NCBI RefSeq assembly: GCF_020510585.1 | Contig: NZ_CP075190.1 | Location: 1,424,001 to 1,488,000 of the forward strand | Source of the DNA: Ferribacterium limneticum | GTDB taxonomy: Bacteria; Pseudomonadota; Gammaproteobacteria; Burkholderiales; Rhodocyclaceae | DNA length: 64,000 bases | Direction of reading: 5' to 3' | In this document: one piece after another, positions 22,251 to 30,665 of the stretch | How positions within the stretch are numbered: the first letter of the stretch is position 1 | Layout of the letters: each line of letters opens with the position of its first letter | Translations under genes and position numbers: made by a program | Notes under the pieces: model-generated | Told to the model about the DNA's origin: nothing | The model's database searches: none | The model's input: only the letters and a program-made list of their open reading frames with translations

Positions 22251-22598
22251 TCAGATAGATCGACCATCGAATTCAGTGACCGGAATGGATGTCAGATCGA
22301 GACCTTCGATACAACGCAGATTGATCGCAGCCATGCTTCTCCCCTTGGGATCGACGCCTTCTGCATAGGGATGAATGCCGCAGGTCGGGCAGAAGCGGTG
22401 CTGGATGACATGCTTGTTGAAGGTGTAGGTGCTGGCCGCGTCTTCCGGTGTCAGCAGGGTCAGTTTCTCGCGCGGCAGGAACCAGAGCAGTGAGCCCTTG
22501 CGCGAACAGATCGAGCAATTGCAGGCAACGGCGCCCTCAATATCACCTTCCAGTTCGAACGCTACCTTGCCGCAGTGACAGCTTCCTTTGTAGATCAT
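22251..22598 (-). CDS. GFA-family (glutathione-dependent formaldehyde-activating-like) protein
   Basis: 115 residues with the zinc-binding cysteines of the family: CHCGKVAF, CNCSICSRKG and FCPTCGIHPYAEG. Members include Gfa and many uncharacterised zinc proteins, so the enzyme reaction is not certain here. It begins MIYKGSCHCG, and forms a pair with the VOC gene downstream. Confidence 0.85.
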   Translation of the reverse strand: MIYKGSCHCGKVAFELEGDIEGAVACNCSICSRKGSLLWFLPREKLTLLTPEDAASTYTFNKHVIQHRFCPTCGIHPYAEGVDPKGRSMAAINLRCIEGLDLTSIPVTEFDGRSI

Positions 22599-22767
22599 CG
22601 ATGCGTCTCCTCGTTGAAGTTCAGCCGCCAGTCAACATTGAAAGCCGGATTGCCGGGCAGGTAAAGGCGAATGGCATAGTCCGGCGCTGGTTTGAGCGCG
22701 CGGAGGCCTACTGGTTCCATGTCTGACCGGATTTTTTGGGGCAAATATCCGGCGACGAAACCATTGA

Positions 22768-23499
22768 TCAGGCGAAACGAAAAACGTGGCTTTCCGGCGT
22801 CAGTTCGCGTTGCCAGACGGTCAGGCCGGGCGGCTTGAGCCATAGCGTCCAGCCGTGCTGGACGTTGCGGAAAGCCTCGTCGACGCCCTTGAATACCTGC
22901 GGCGTCAGGATGGCCAGGCAATTGCCTTCAGGATGGCGCACCGACTGGTAGCGGATCAGTTCGATGCCGGTCTGACGGGCGGTTCCGGCGATTTTCTGGG
23001 TGGCGCTGTAGTCGGCCGGATCGGTCCAGATGGCATGGTCGGCGACGAGTGGCCGCTGGGTCAGGTCGAGCATGTGCGGCGTGGCGCCGTGGAATTCGAA
23101 GAGGGTGATTGGGATCGACGCTTCGCGCTTGGCCAGGCCTTCGCTGTCCAGCCAGAAACGCAGGCGCCAGTAGCCGCATTCGGCGCAGGCGGTTTTTTCC
23201 TCATCGGCGCCGTAGAACACGCCGGGATCTGTTCGTGCCCGGAAACGCGAGCCGGAGGGCGGTTTCGGCCAGTAGCGAAAAGGAGTGGCGAGCAACCAGT
23301 GCAGGCCGTTCGCTTCACGCGGCAGGACGGGCTTGGCTTCTTCGAGAATATCTTCGAGCAACGACTGGTCGCCGAGATCGCCGTGCACCAGCGTCATCGT
23401 CGCTACCCGGTGCAGCGCCTCGACAGCGCGCCAACCCTTGCCCGACCAAGGCCGGGCTTCAGACGCGAGCGCGGTGGGCGTCCAGGTATTCGCAGACAT
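22768..23499 (-). CDS. RES-domain toxin
   Basis: 243 residues. The RES fold residues are visible: RFRARTDPGVFYGADEEKTACAE contains the Arg and Tyr/Glu of the NAD-site, and DYSATQKIAGTARQTGIELIRYQSVR the later conserved Ser/Gln and RYQSVR part. RES toxins degrade NAD+ and stop growth when free. The ATG lies inside the antitoxin gene (41-base overlap), so antitoxin and toxin are translationally coupled. The length is typical of the longer RES subgroup. Confidence 0.85.
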   Translation of the reverse strand: MSANTWTPTALASEARPWSGKGWRAVEALHRVATMTLVHGDLGDQSLLEDILEEAKPVLPREANGLHWLLATPFRYWPKPPSGSRFRARTDPGVFYGADEEKTACAECGYWRLRFWLDSEGLAKREASIPITLFEFHGATPHMLDLTQRPLVADHAIWTDPADYSATQKIAGTARQTGIELIRYQSVRHPEGNCLAILTPQVFKGVDEAFRNVQHGWTLWLKPPGLTVWQRELTPESHVFRFA

Positions 23500-23842
23500 G
23501 GAGCAGGCCTTCGACGCGTTTGACGACTTCCAGTGGGTGGCGGTTGTCGAAAGCCTGGTTGCCGGACTTGAGCCAGCTCCGGGCCAGATCGTCGTTGCCG
23601 CCGACCAGCGAGGAAATCGATCGGTAGAGACGGACGAAATGGGCCGAAAGCTCCCAGGTCTTGCTGCCTTCCGGGATGAAATATTTGCCGTTGAGCAGGC
23701 GCGAGGCCGAAGGCTGGCTCGTGCCGATTATGGCGTTGAGGTCGGTGGAACCCAGCCCGAGGCGTCTGGCGGCTTCAACCACGGCCGTCGACAGAACGCG
23801 AGAGCGGTCGGAGAGCGGGTTGGCTTGCAGGGCAGTCGGCAT
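23459..23842 (-). CDS. Xre/MbcA/ParS-type antitoxin for the RES toxin
   Basis: 127 residues: N-terminal helix-turn-helix (LGSTDLNAIIGTSQPSASRL) and a C-terminal toxin-binding domain ending DNRHPLEVVKRVEGLLHVCE, the standard two-domain Xre-DUF2384 antitoxin of RES systems. It should hold the toxin and repress the operon. A perfect 20-bp palindrome 26 bases upstream of its start is the likely operator. Confidence 0.88.
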   Translation of the reverse strand: MPTALQANPLSDRSRVLSTAVVEAARRLGLGSTDLNAIIGTSQPSASRLLNGKYFIPEGSKTWELSAHFVRLYRSISSLVGGNDDLARSWLKSGNQAFDNRHPLEVVKRVEGLLHVCEYLDAHRARV

Positions 23843-23867
23843 GATGGCGTTTCGTGATGGGTCTTGT

Positions 23868-23887
23868 ATTTATTCTATAGAATAAAT
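23868..23887. promoter_or_regulatory. 20-bp palindromic operator of the RES/Xre operon
   Basis: ATTTATTCTA followed by TAGAATAAAT, a perfect palindrome in an AT-rich stretch just upstream of the antitoxin start. Autoregulated Xre antitoxins bind such sites, and the sequence overlaps a plausible promoter. Confidence 0.7.
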
Positions 23888-23970
23888 TGAAAATTAAAAG
23901 TTGTTTTTGAATAAACGAGCGCCCGATGTAGCGAGGGTGGCTTTGCGACGATCGGCGTAGAATTTACGCC

Positions 23971-24183
23971 ATGAAATTACTGATGATTGCCTTCATTGGC
24001 TTGGCGGGCTGTTCGTCGTGGCACTGGGAAAAGCGTGGGGCGCTCGACGGCGAGTACACGCGCGACGAAATCTTCTGCAAGCAGCAGGTTTACACCACCG
24101 CCGACGGCGTGGTCACCAATGCCAGCGTGCGCCGGATGCATGCCTGCATGCAGGCGAAGGGCTGGCAGAAGGTCGATAACTGA
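23971..24183 (+). CDS. Small lipoprotein
   Basis: 70 residues. MKLLMIAFIGLAGCSS is a short lipoprotein signal with lipobox LAGC, cysteine at residue 14. The mature part has two further cysteines (IFCKQQ, MHACMQAKGW), possibly a disulfide. It resembles small entry-like lipoproteins of unknown role common in Rhodocyclales. It stands alone between the RES/Xre operon and a convergent gene. Confidence 0.7.
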   Translation: MKLLMIAFIGLAGCSSWHWEKRGALDGEYTRDEIFCKQQVYTTADGVVTNASVRRMHACMQAKGWQKVDN

Positions 24184-24210
24184 GCGTCTCCGCTCAGGAT
24201 TGAGGTCGTC

Positions 24211-24777
24211 CTACTCGATGCTCAGGCTGCGGATCCAGCGCGAATCCGGCGGGATTTCGCTGCGATCGCCCGGACCGTAAGGCGGAATCGAGGTGTCGGC
24301 CGGCGGGGCGCCGATCTGGACGAGATCGACGGCTTGCGGCGTGCCGACGATGCCTTTTTCAGTCAGGACCATCTCGTAGTAAAGGCCGTTCCACAGCCGG
24401 GCGCCGAAATCCTTGGGCTGCTTGTAGAGAAAGAGCAGCGAATGCTCCAGCCAGCGCAGGTCTTTTCGGCTCACCGTGCCCGGATTGGCGTAGGGATAGG
24501 GCACGTGGCAATGAATTTCTTCGCCTTCCAGACATTTGAATTCCTTCATGGAGAGGAAGAAATCCTTGAGTTTGGCGTGGTCGAGATGGAGCTTGAAGCT
24601 GCTTTGTTCACCCTTGGGCGTGAAGTCTACATGGCCAATCACTATCGACTGGCCATCCCGGGTGTGCAGCTTGACGAGCTTGCTGCCACTCAGTTCCCAG
24701 GCCGTGGCCGGTGTCGCCAGCGTGATGGCGACAAGCCCGCAGAACAGGCTGGCAAGCTGGCGCAGATTCTGGATCAT
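24211..24777 (-). CDS. Exported protein of unknown function
   Basis: 188 residues with an N-terminal signal peptide (LASLFCGLVAITLATPATA, cut after ATA). I do not recognise the family. The mature part is soluble, has two cysteines (FKCLEGEEIHCHVPYPY) that could form a disulfide, and ends with a proline-rich segment. It lies just downstream of the metal efflux operon on the same strand, but 59 bases separate them and its role there is not shown. Confidence 0.6.
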   Translation of the reverse strand: MIQNLRQLASLFCGLVAITLATPATAWELSGSKLVKLHTRDGQSIVIGHVDFTPKGEQSSFKLHLDHAKLKDFFLSMKEFKCLEGEEIHCHVPYPYANPGTVSRKDLRWLEHSLLFLYKQPKDFGARLWNGLYYEMVLTEKGIVGTPQAVDLVQIGAPPADTSIPPYGPGDRSEIPPDSRWIRSLSIE

Positions 24778-24836
24778 GGTGTGGCCTCATCCGGAGTGGG
24801 GTCTGACCATGATACGTCGCTCGCGCCGGAAAAGGC

Positions 24837-26123
24837 TCAGTCGCTGGCGTGCTTTTCTTCGTCCATGACCCACAGCCGATGGGCGTCGAGCTGCAGGCGG
24901 TAGCGCAACTCAAGGGCTTCAAGCTGGATCAGGCGGGCCGCTAGCTGAGCTTCGTTGGCCAGCCGGCGGGCGGCGAGCAGGTCGTTGAGACTGCCTTCGC
25001 CGAGCTGGTAGGCGCGGGCGGTCATGTCGGCCGCCTGGCCGAGTCGCTCGGCGGCGCTGCGGCTGGCCTGCCAGGTCGAGAAGGCGGCGTTGGCCGACTG
25101 GTAGAGCATGGCCGATTCGGCGGTGATCTTTTGCGTGGTGAATGCTTCACGCCGACCGGCGACATCGGCGTGAGCGAGCGCCGCATCGGAACTGGCACGG
25201 CGGGCGCCACCGGGCAGCGGGATGCTGATGTAGGCGCCGAAAATCTGGTCTTCGCCGGCCCGTTCGCGGGAGACATGCAGGCCGATGGTCGGGTCGGGCA
25301 TCCGGTCGCGGCTGGCCCGGCCGGCGACGATCTGGGCGCGCCGGGTTTCGCCGCGAGCGAGGTCTAGTTCGTGGCTGTGTTCGAGGATGGCGTTGATCCA
25401 GTCGGTTTCGTTACCGTCTATCGGTGTCGGCTCGGCAATCGTGTTCTCGGTGACCAGCGGCAGGCCCGGGTAGCGGCGGCGCAGGTCTTCGCCGGCTGTC
25501 TGCTGGCGCACCCTGGCCTGGGCGAGGGCGGCTTCGGCCTGGGCCAGCGCGGCTGCGGCCTGGATGGATTCGAGACGGGCGGCGTCGCCGAGTTGCTGGC
25601 GGCGTTGGATGCCCTTGGCCTGCTTGTCGAGGAGGGCCAATTGTTCGGCCCATTGCGCCGCGGAGGCGCTTTCCTTGAGCCAGACGAACCACGATTTGAG
25701 GAGGTTGCGGCTGGCTTCGTGCAGGGCGTCGCCGTGGGCTGTTTCGGCCAGCGCTACGCCGGCGGCGCCGAGTTCGCCGTCGAGCCGGCCTTTGCCGGGC
25801 AGGCGCAGCGGACGCTCGATGGCGGCGTTCCATTCGTTGAAACGTTCATCGGTGCCGGTGGCTGGCTTGCTCCGCCGTTGCTGGCCACCAAGGCGGACGT
25901 TCCATTCATACTGGCCGGCTTCGAGACGACTGCGGTTGGCTTCCTCGACGCGGACCTGGCCGGCGGCGGCCTGCACCGACAGGTTTGTCTGCAGGACGCG
26001 GGTGACGATTTCGGCCGGCGGCAGGTTGGGGGGCGCTGCGGCGGCGAATCCGGTGCCGCCGATGCCGCTGGTGCTGCCGACGCCGATTGCCACGGTCAAC
26101 CGGAAAAAAAGGCCAATTTTCAT
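24837..26123 (-). CDS. Outer-membrane efflux factor (TolC/CusC/CzcC family)
   Basis: About 428 residues. After a signal peptide MKIGLFFRLTVAIGVG... cut near FAAA, two long coiled-coil repeats rich in Ala/Arg/Glu (about residues 150-250 and 360-428) follow, typical of trimeric TolC-type channels. I use the internal ATG at 26123, which overlaps the DUF3240 stop (ATGA) and gives a proper signal peptide. It is the outer-membrane part of the RND pump encoded upstream. The signal peptide core is encoded by a dispersed repeat copy. Confidence 0.88.
   Translation of the reverse strand: MKIGLFFRLTVAIGVGSTSGIGGTGFAAAAPPNLPPAEIVTRVLQTNLSVQAAAGQVRVEEANRSRLEAGQYEWNVRLGGQQRRSKPATGTDERFNEWNAAIERPLRLPGKGRLDGELGAAGVALAETAHGDALHEASRNLLKSWFVWLKESASAAQWAEQLALLDKQAKGIQRRQQLGDAARLESIQAAAALAQAEAALAQARVRQQTAGEDLRRRYPGLPLVTENTIAEPTPIDGNETDWINAILEHSHELDLARGETRRAQIVAGRASRDRMPDPTIGLHVSRERAGEDQIFGAYISIPLPGGARRASSDAALAHADVAGRREAFTTQKITAESAMLYQSANAAFSTWQASRSAAERLGQAADMTARAYQLGEGSLNDLLAARRLANEAQLAARLIQLEALELRYRLQLDAHRLWVMDEEKHASD
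26093..26123 (+). repeat. Dispersed 32-bp repeat, copy 4 (inside efflux factor signal sequence)
   Basis: CGGTCAACCGG, A7, GGCC intact; the tail differs (AATTTTCAT instead of AAAAATGAAA), so that the gene's ATG falls at the repeat end. Read on the minus strand it encodes MKIGLFFRLT of the outer-membrane factor. Confidence 0.9.
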
Positions 26124-26422
26124 AACCGCCCCATCTCGATGATTGGCACCAGCCAAAAGAAGATATTCGCTTTCGGCAGTTCGGCCTTGATCAGCGCCAG
26201 GACCGCGCGCATGGCTTCCTCCGTCCCGGCCAGTCGGATCTGCAGACGTGGCGAGTGGCCGCTGACCAGCTCAGCCGGTTCGACCAGGGGGACGACGGCG
26301 CCATGACCTTCGGCCATCGTGGCGGTAAAGCCGCGGACGAGATCGGGCCGTGAGAGCAGCAAGTCCTCGATGTGCTGGGCAACATCGTTGGGCATGGTGA
26401 GCGAAAGCAGGACATCAGCCAT
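26120..26422 (-). CDS. DUF3240 family protein of the efflux operon
   Basis: 100 residues with a ferredoxin-like, P-II-like layout: MADVLLSLTMPNDVAQHIEDLL and later LQIRLAGTEEAMRAVLALIK. DUF3240 genes are recurrent partners of heavy-metal RND operons, and the protein may be a small regulatory or metal-linked subunit; no function is proven. The start overlaps the RND gene end by 8 bases and the stop overlaps the outer-membrane factor start. Confidence 0.82.
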   Translation of the reverse strand: MADVLLSLTMPNDVAQHIEDLLLSRPDLVRGFTATMAEGHGAVVPLVEPAELVSGHSPRLQIRLAGTEEAMRAVLALIKAELPKANIFFWLVPIIEMGRL

Positions 26423-29400
26423 GGCGGCGACCCTCGGTAAAGGAGACGGTGGTTTTGACGCCGAAGCGGCGGAACAGGATGGGCAGCAGGACCAGGGTCA
26501 GCGCCGTCGAGGTGAGCAGGCCGCCGATGACGACGATGGCCAGCGGGCGTTGCACTTCCGAGCCGGGGCCGCTGGCGAAGAGCATCGGGACGAGGCCGAA
26601 GGCGGCGATGCTGGCGGTCATCAGCACCGGGCGGAGCCGGCGTTTGGCGCCCTCGACGACGACATCGCCGACGGCCATGCCGCGGGCCAGCAACTGGTTG
26701 AAGTAGGTGACCATGACGACGCCGTTGAGCACGGCAATGCCGAGCAGGGCGATGAAGCCGACCGAGGCCGGTACCGACAGGTATTCGCCCGAGATGAGCA
26801 GGCCGAAGACGCCGCCGATCATGGCGAACGGCACGTTGGAAAGAACCAGCAGGGCCTGGCGCACCGAGCGGAAGGTCGAGAAGAGCAGGAAGAAGATCAG
26901 CGCCAGCGCCACCGGGACGACGACCATGAGGCGGGCGGCGGCCCGTTGCTGGTTTTCGAACTGGCCGCCCCAGGCCAGCCGGTAGCCGGCCGGCAGCTTG
27001 ATGTCGCGGCCGACGGCGGCCTTGGCATCGTCGACGAAGCCGACCAGGTCGCGGTCCCGGACATTGGACTGGACGACGACGTAACGCTGGGCGTTTTCGC
27101 GGTCGACCTTGACCGGGCCATCGATGCGGCCGATTTTGGCAACGCTGGCCAGTGGCACGCTGCCGCCGCCTGGCAGGCTCAGGCGCAGGGCTTCGAAATC
27201 GGCCGGCGAGTTGAGCAGGCTGGCCGGGCCGCGCAGGACGACCGGGACGCGCCGGCCCTGTTCGATGACGACGCCGACATTGCGGCCTTCGAGCAGGGAT
27301 TTGAGGTCGTTCTGGATGTCATCGACGTTGAGCCCGAAGCGGCCGGCAGCCAGGCGGTCGACAGCAATCTTGAGGTACTGCACGCCGTCATTCTTGAGCG
27401 TGAAGGTGTCTTCGGCTCCTGGCACTTTCTTGATCACCGCGACGATTTCGTTCGACAGATGGTTCAGCGTCGCCAGATCGGGGCCAAAAACCTTGATGGC
27501 CAGATCGCCGCGCACGCCGGTCAGCATTTCCGACACGCGCATGTCGATCGGCTGCGTGAACGAGAAGCCGATGCCGGGGAAGTCGGCCATCACAGCGCGC
27601 AACTGGTCGGCCAGCCAGGCCGGATCCGGATTGCGCCAGGTGTCGCGGGGCTGGAGGACCATGAAGGTATCGGTCTGGTTGAGGCCCATCGGGTCGAGGC
27701 CGAGTTCGTCCGAGCCGGCGCGGGCGACGATGGACTTGATCTCCGGCACCTGCGCCAGGATCGCCTTCTGTACGGCGCTGTCGATGACGATGGTCTGGTC
27801 GATACTGATCGATGGCAGCTTTTCGAGCTGCATGATCATGTCGCCTTCGTCCATGGTCGGCATGAAGCTTTTGCCGAGCAGCAGGAAGGCACCGGCCGCC
27901 GCGGCCAGCGCGATGGTGGCGGCGATCATGAAGGTACGGCTGTTGGCCAGCGCGGTGCTCAGCGTGCGGTCGTAGAGGGCGGCCAGCTTCCTGACCAGCC
28001 ACGGCTCGTGATGCACGCCGCGCTTGATCAGGTAGGAGGCGAGCACCGGCACGACGGTCAGCGACAGCAGCAGCGACGAGGCCAGGGCGAAGACGATGGT
28101 CAGCGCCACCGGCCCGAACATCTTGCCCTCCAGCCCCTGCAGCGTGAGTAGCGGCAGGAAGACGATGATGATGATGACGATGCCTGAAGTCACCGGCGAC
28201 GCCACTTCGCGTGACGCCCGGTAGATCAGGTGCAGCGTTGGCAGGTTTTCCTGCGCCTCGGCTAGCTGGCTCTCGACGTTTTCGACGACGACGACGGCGG
28301 CATCGACCAGCATGCCGATGGCGATGGCCAGACCACCAAGGCTCATGAGGTTGGCCGACAGGCCGTACATGCGCATCAGAATGAAGGTGGCGAGCGCCGA
28401 CAGCGGCAGCATCAGGGCAACGACCAGCGCGGCACGCAGGTTGCCGAGGAAGGCGAGCAGGAGCAGCACGACGAGCACAATGGCTTCGAGCAGCGCCTTG
28501 GAGACGGTGCCGACGGCGCGGCCGACCAGATTGCTCCGGTCGTAGAAGGCTTCGACGGTGACGCCGGCGGGCAGGGTCGGCGCAATCTCGGCCAGCCGCG
28601 CCTTGACGCCAGCCACTACCTGTTGCGCATTGGCGCCACGCAGGCCGAGGACCAGGCCCTGCACCGCCTCGCCCTGGCCACTCTTGGTTACCGCGCCGTA
28701 GCGGGTCAGGGCGCCGAGGCGGACTTCGGCGACGTCGGAGATGCGTACCACGGTGCCGTCTTTTGCTTGCAAAACAATCGATTTGACGTCGTCCACCGTG
28801 GCAATCGCCCCTTCGGCGCGAACCAGCAGGGATTCCTCGCCGTCGTTGAGGCGGCCGGCGCCATCGTTGCGGTTGTTGGCTTCGAGGACGGCCTGCAGAT
28901 CCTTGAGCGCCAGGCCGCGGGCCGCCAGACTTTGCGGATTGGGCACCACCTCGAAGGTACGCACCTCGCCGCCCAGACTATTGACGTCGGCGACGCCGGG
29001 CACGGTGCGCAGTTGCGGGCGGATCACCCAGTCGAGCAGGGCGCGCTTGTCGGCCAGCGAGAGGTCGCCCTCGATGGTGAACATGAACATTTCGCCAAGC
29101 GGCGTGGTGATCGGCGCCATGCCGCCGGTCGCACCGGGCGGCAGGTTGCCCATCGCCGCAGCGAGGCGCTCGCCGACCTGCTGGCGGGCCCAGTAGATGT
29201 CGGTGCCGTCCTCGAAATCGAGGGTGATGTCAGTCAGCGCGTACTTGGACACCGAGCGCAGCAGCTTCTGGTGCGGGATGCCAAGCAGTTCCTGCTCGAC
29301 CGGCACGGCGAGGCGCATTTCGACCTCTTCCGGCGTCATCCCGGGGGCTTTCAGGATGATCTTGACCTGCGTTGTCGACACGTCCGGGAAGGCGTCGATG

Positions 29401-29504
29401 GGCAGGCCGAGAAACGCCTGCACGCCGGCACCGATCAGCATGACGGTGAGGACCAGCACCAACAGGCGCTGGGTCAGCGAAAAACGGATCAGGGCGTCCA
29501 ACAT
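26415..29504 (-). CDS. Heavy-metal RND efflux pump (CusA/CzcA family)
   Basis: 1029 residues, 12 membrane segments with two large periplasmic loops. The family shows LGLPIDAFPDVSTTQVKI at the first loop and AIGMLVDAAVVVVEN in the fourth segment. That motif resembles the AIGxxxDAA form known for monovalent-metal pumps (CusA type) more than the DFG form of zinc/cobalt CzcA, so copper or silver is a reasonable guess. It takes metal ions from periplasm or cytoplasm to the outer channel. The start overlaps the adaptor stop. Confidence 0.93.
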   Translation of the reverse strand: MLDALIRFSLTQRLLVLVLTVMLIGAGVQAFLGLPIDAFPDVSTTQVKIILKAPGMTPEEVEMRLAVPVEQELLGIPHQKLLRSVSKYALTDITLDFEDGTDIYWARQQVGERLAAAMGNLPPGATGGMAPITTPLGEMFMFTIEGDLSLADKRALLDWVIRPQLRTVPGVADVNSLGGEVRTFEVVPNPQSLAARGLALKDLQAVLEANNRNDGAGRLNDGEESLLVRAEGAIATVDDVKSIVLQAKDGTVVRISDVAEVRLGALTRYGAVTKSGQGEAVQGLVLGLRGANAQQVVAGVKARLAEIAPTLPAGVTVEAFYDRSNLVGRAVGTVSKALLEAIVLVVLLLLAFLGNLRAALVVALMLPLSALATFILMRMYGLSANLMSLGGLAIAIGMLVDAAVVVVENVESQLAEAQENLPTLHLIYRASREVASPVTSGIVIIIIVFLPLLTLQGLEGKMFGPVALTIVFALASSLLLSLTVVPVLASYLIKRGVHHEPWLVRKLAALYDRTLSTALANSRTFMIAATIALAAAAGAFLLLGKSFMPTMDEGDMIMQLEKLPSISIDQTIVIDSAVQKAILAQVPEIKSIVARAGSDELGLDPMGLNQTDTFMVLQPRDTWRNPDPAWLADQLRAVMADFPGIGFSFTQPIDMRVSEMLTGVRGDLAIKVFGPDLATLNHLSNEIVAVIKKVPGAEDTFTLKNDGVQYLKIAVDRLAAGRFGLNVDDIQNDLKSLLEGRNVGVVIEQGRRVPVVLRGPASLLNSPADFEALRLSLPGGGSVPLASVAKIGRIDGPVKVDRENAQRYVVVQSNVRDRDLVGFVDDAKAAVGRDIKLPAGYRLAWGGQFENQQRAAARLMVVVPVALALIFFLLFSTFRSVRQALLVLSNVPFAMIGGVFGLLISGEYLSVPASVGFIALLGIAVLNGVVMVTYFNQLLARGMAVGDVVVEGAKRRLRPVLMTASIAAFGLVPMLFASGPGSEVQRPLAIVVIGGLLTSTALTLVLLPILFRRFGVKTTVSFTEGRRHG

Positions 29505-30586
29505 TATTCGGCACCAACGCCGGTGAGCAGGGCCTTGAGGCCGGAGACGCCCTTGATGGCGACCTTCTCGCCGGCCTTGACGCCGTCCACCGTGACGCTG
29601 TCGCCGCCCTGGCTGACAACGCGGACCGGGCGGGCTTCAAAGACGACACCCTTGTCATCACTGGAAGTCTGGACGAAGGCGAAGGTCTTGCCCACATTGC
29701 GGGCCAGCGCCGCGGCGGGCAGTCGCTGCTGCTGGCCGGCCAGGGCGGCGACTTCGACTTCGATGACCTGGCCGGGGCGCAGCGTTTCGGCACCCTTGCC
29801 GACTTCGGCACGCAGCAGCACGGTCTGGCTGGCCGGATCGACGGCGCGGCCGATGGCGATCAGCTTGCCGGTTACCTCGCTGTTGGCGATCTTCACTGCG
29901 CTGCCTTCGCGCAGCGTCGCGGCGATGGCGACCGGGGCCTGGATTTCCAGCCACAGCGGGCTGAGTTTTGCGATGCGGTAGATCAGCGCCGAGGTTTCGA
30001 CGCGCTGGCCGAGCTGGGCGCCCTGTTCGAGTACGACGCCGTCAATGGGGGCGGTCAGCGCCAGTTTGCCGCCCAGCTTGCCGGCCGTGCCACCAGCTAG
30101 GGCCAGGCCCTGACGGCGTTCGCTGGCTTGCGCGCCTGCCTGGGCGGCGGCGGCGCGGGTGGCCTGCAGCCGGCTTTCGGCGATCAGGCCTTCGGCAAAG
30201 AGTTGTTCATCGCGCTTCAGATTCTGTTGCATCAGAGAGGACTGGCTGCCGGCCTGCAGCGCATCGCGTTGCAGTTCGAGGGCTTGCTGGCTGCTCAGAT
30301 GGGCGACGACCTGGCCGCGCTTGACGGTCGAGCCGGGCGCCACAGCAAGCATCTCGACCATGCCGCCAACCGGTGCGGCGACGACGCGCATCTGCTCATT
30401 GGGTACGCGGACCTGGGCCGGGAAACTGCCATTGCGACCGCCCGGCATCTCGCCGGCGACGGCCGTTTCAATGCCCAGCGACTTGAGTTGCGCCGGTTGC
30501 AGCGTCAGGCGGTTTTCCTGGGCCTGAAGCTGGTTTGCTACGGTCAACAGGAAAAAAAGGCCAAAAATGAAAGGGCGACGCGACAT
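29504..30586 (-). CDS. RND efflux periplasmic adaptor (membrane fusion protein)
   Basis: 360 residues: signal peptide MSRRPFIFGLFFLLTVANQL cleaved near AQE, then a lipoyl/barrel-sandwich domain (VVAAPVGGMVEMLAVAPGSTVKRGQVVAHL), a helical hairpin, a second lipoyl half (LTAPIDGVVLEQGAQLG) and a beta-barrel. It links pump and outer channel. No CzcB- or CusB-type metal-binding N-terminal extension of methionines or histidines is seen. It is the first gene of a four-gene operon with overlapping or abutting ends. The signal peptide core is encoded by a dispersed repeat copy. Confidence 0.92.
   Translation of the reverse strand: MSRRPFIFGLFFLLTVANQLQAQENRLTLQPAQLKSLGIETAVAGEMPGGRNGSFPAQVRVPNEQMRVVAAPVGGMVEMLAVAPGSTVKRGQVVAHLSSQQALELQRDALQAGSQSSLMQQNLKRDEQLFAEGLIAESRLQATRAAAAQAGAQASERRQGLALAGGTAGKLGGKLALTAPIDGVVLEQGAQLGQRVETSALIYRIAKLSPLWLEIQAPVAIAATLREGSAVKIANSEVTGKLIAIGRAVDPASQTVLLRAEVGKGAETLRPGQVIEVEVAALAGQQQRLPAAALARNVGKTFAFVQTSSDDKGVVFEARPVRVVSQGGDSVTVDGVKAGEKVAIKGVSGLKALLTGVGAE
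30541..30572 (+). repeat. Dispersed 32-bp repeat, copy 5 (inside adaptor signal sequence)
   Basis: CGGTCAAC then AGG (one mismatch), A7, GGCC, A5, TGAAA. Read on the minus strand it encodes FIFGLFFLLT of the adaptor signal peptide. Confidence 0.9.
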
Positions 30587-30665
30587 GGGATTTTTCCGTA
30601 ACAGGTTTTTGTCAGTCTAGCCGGCCCAGCTTAAGCAGGAATTAAGGGAGGGCAAGGCGGGCGGA

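Noticed and set aside
22595..22720. Small minus-strand reading frame between RES toxin and GFA genes (41 codons, MEPVGLRALKP...)
   Set aside because: The stop overlaps the GFA start, but there is no ribosome site, no known family and no composition signal; it could be real but is not supported.
26319..28151. Long plus-strand open frame opposite the RND pump
   Set aside because: Low-complexity Asp/Gln/Arg/His-rich shadow sequence without a family match; the minus-strand pump is certain.
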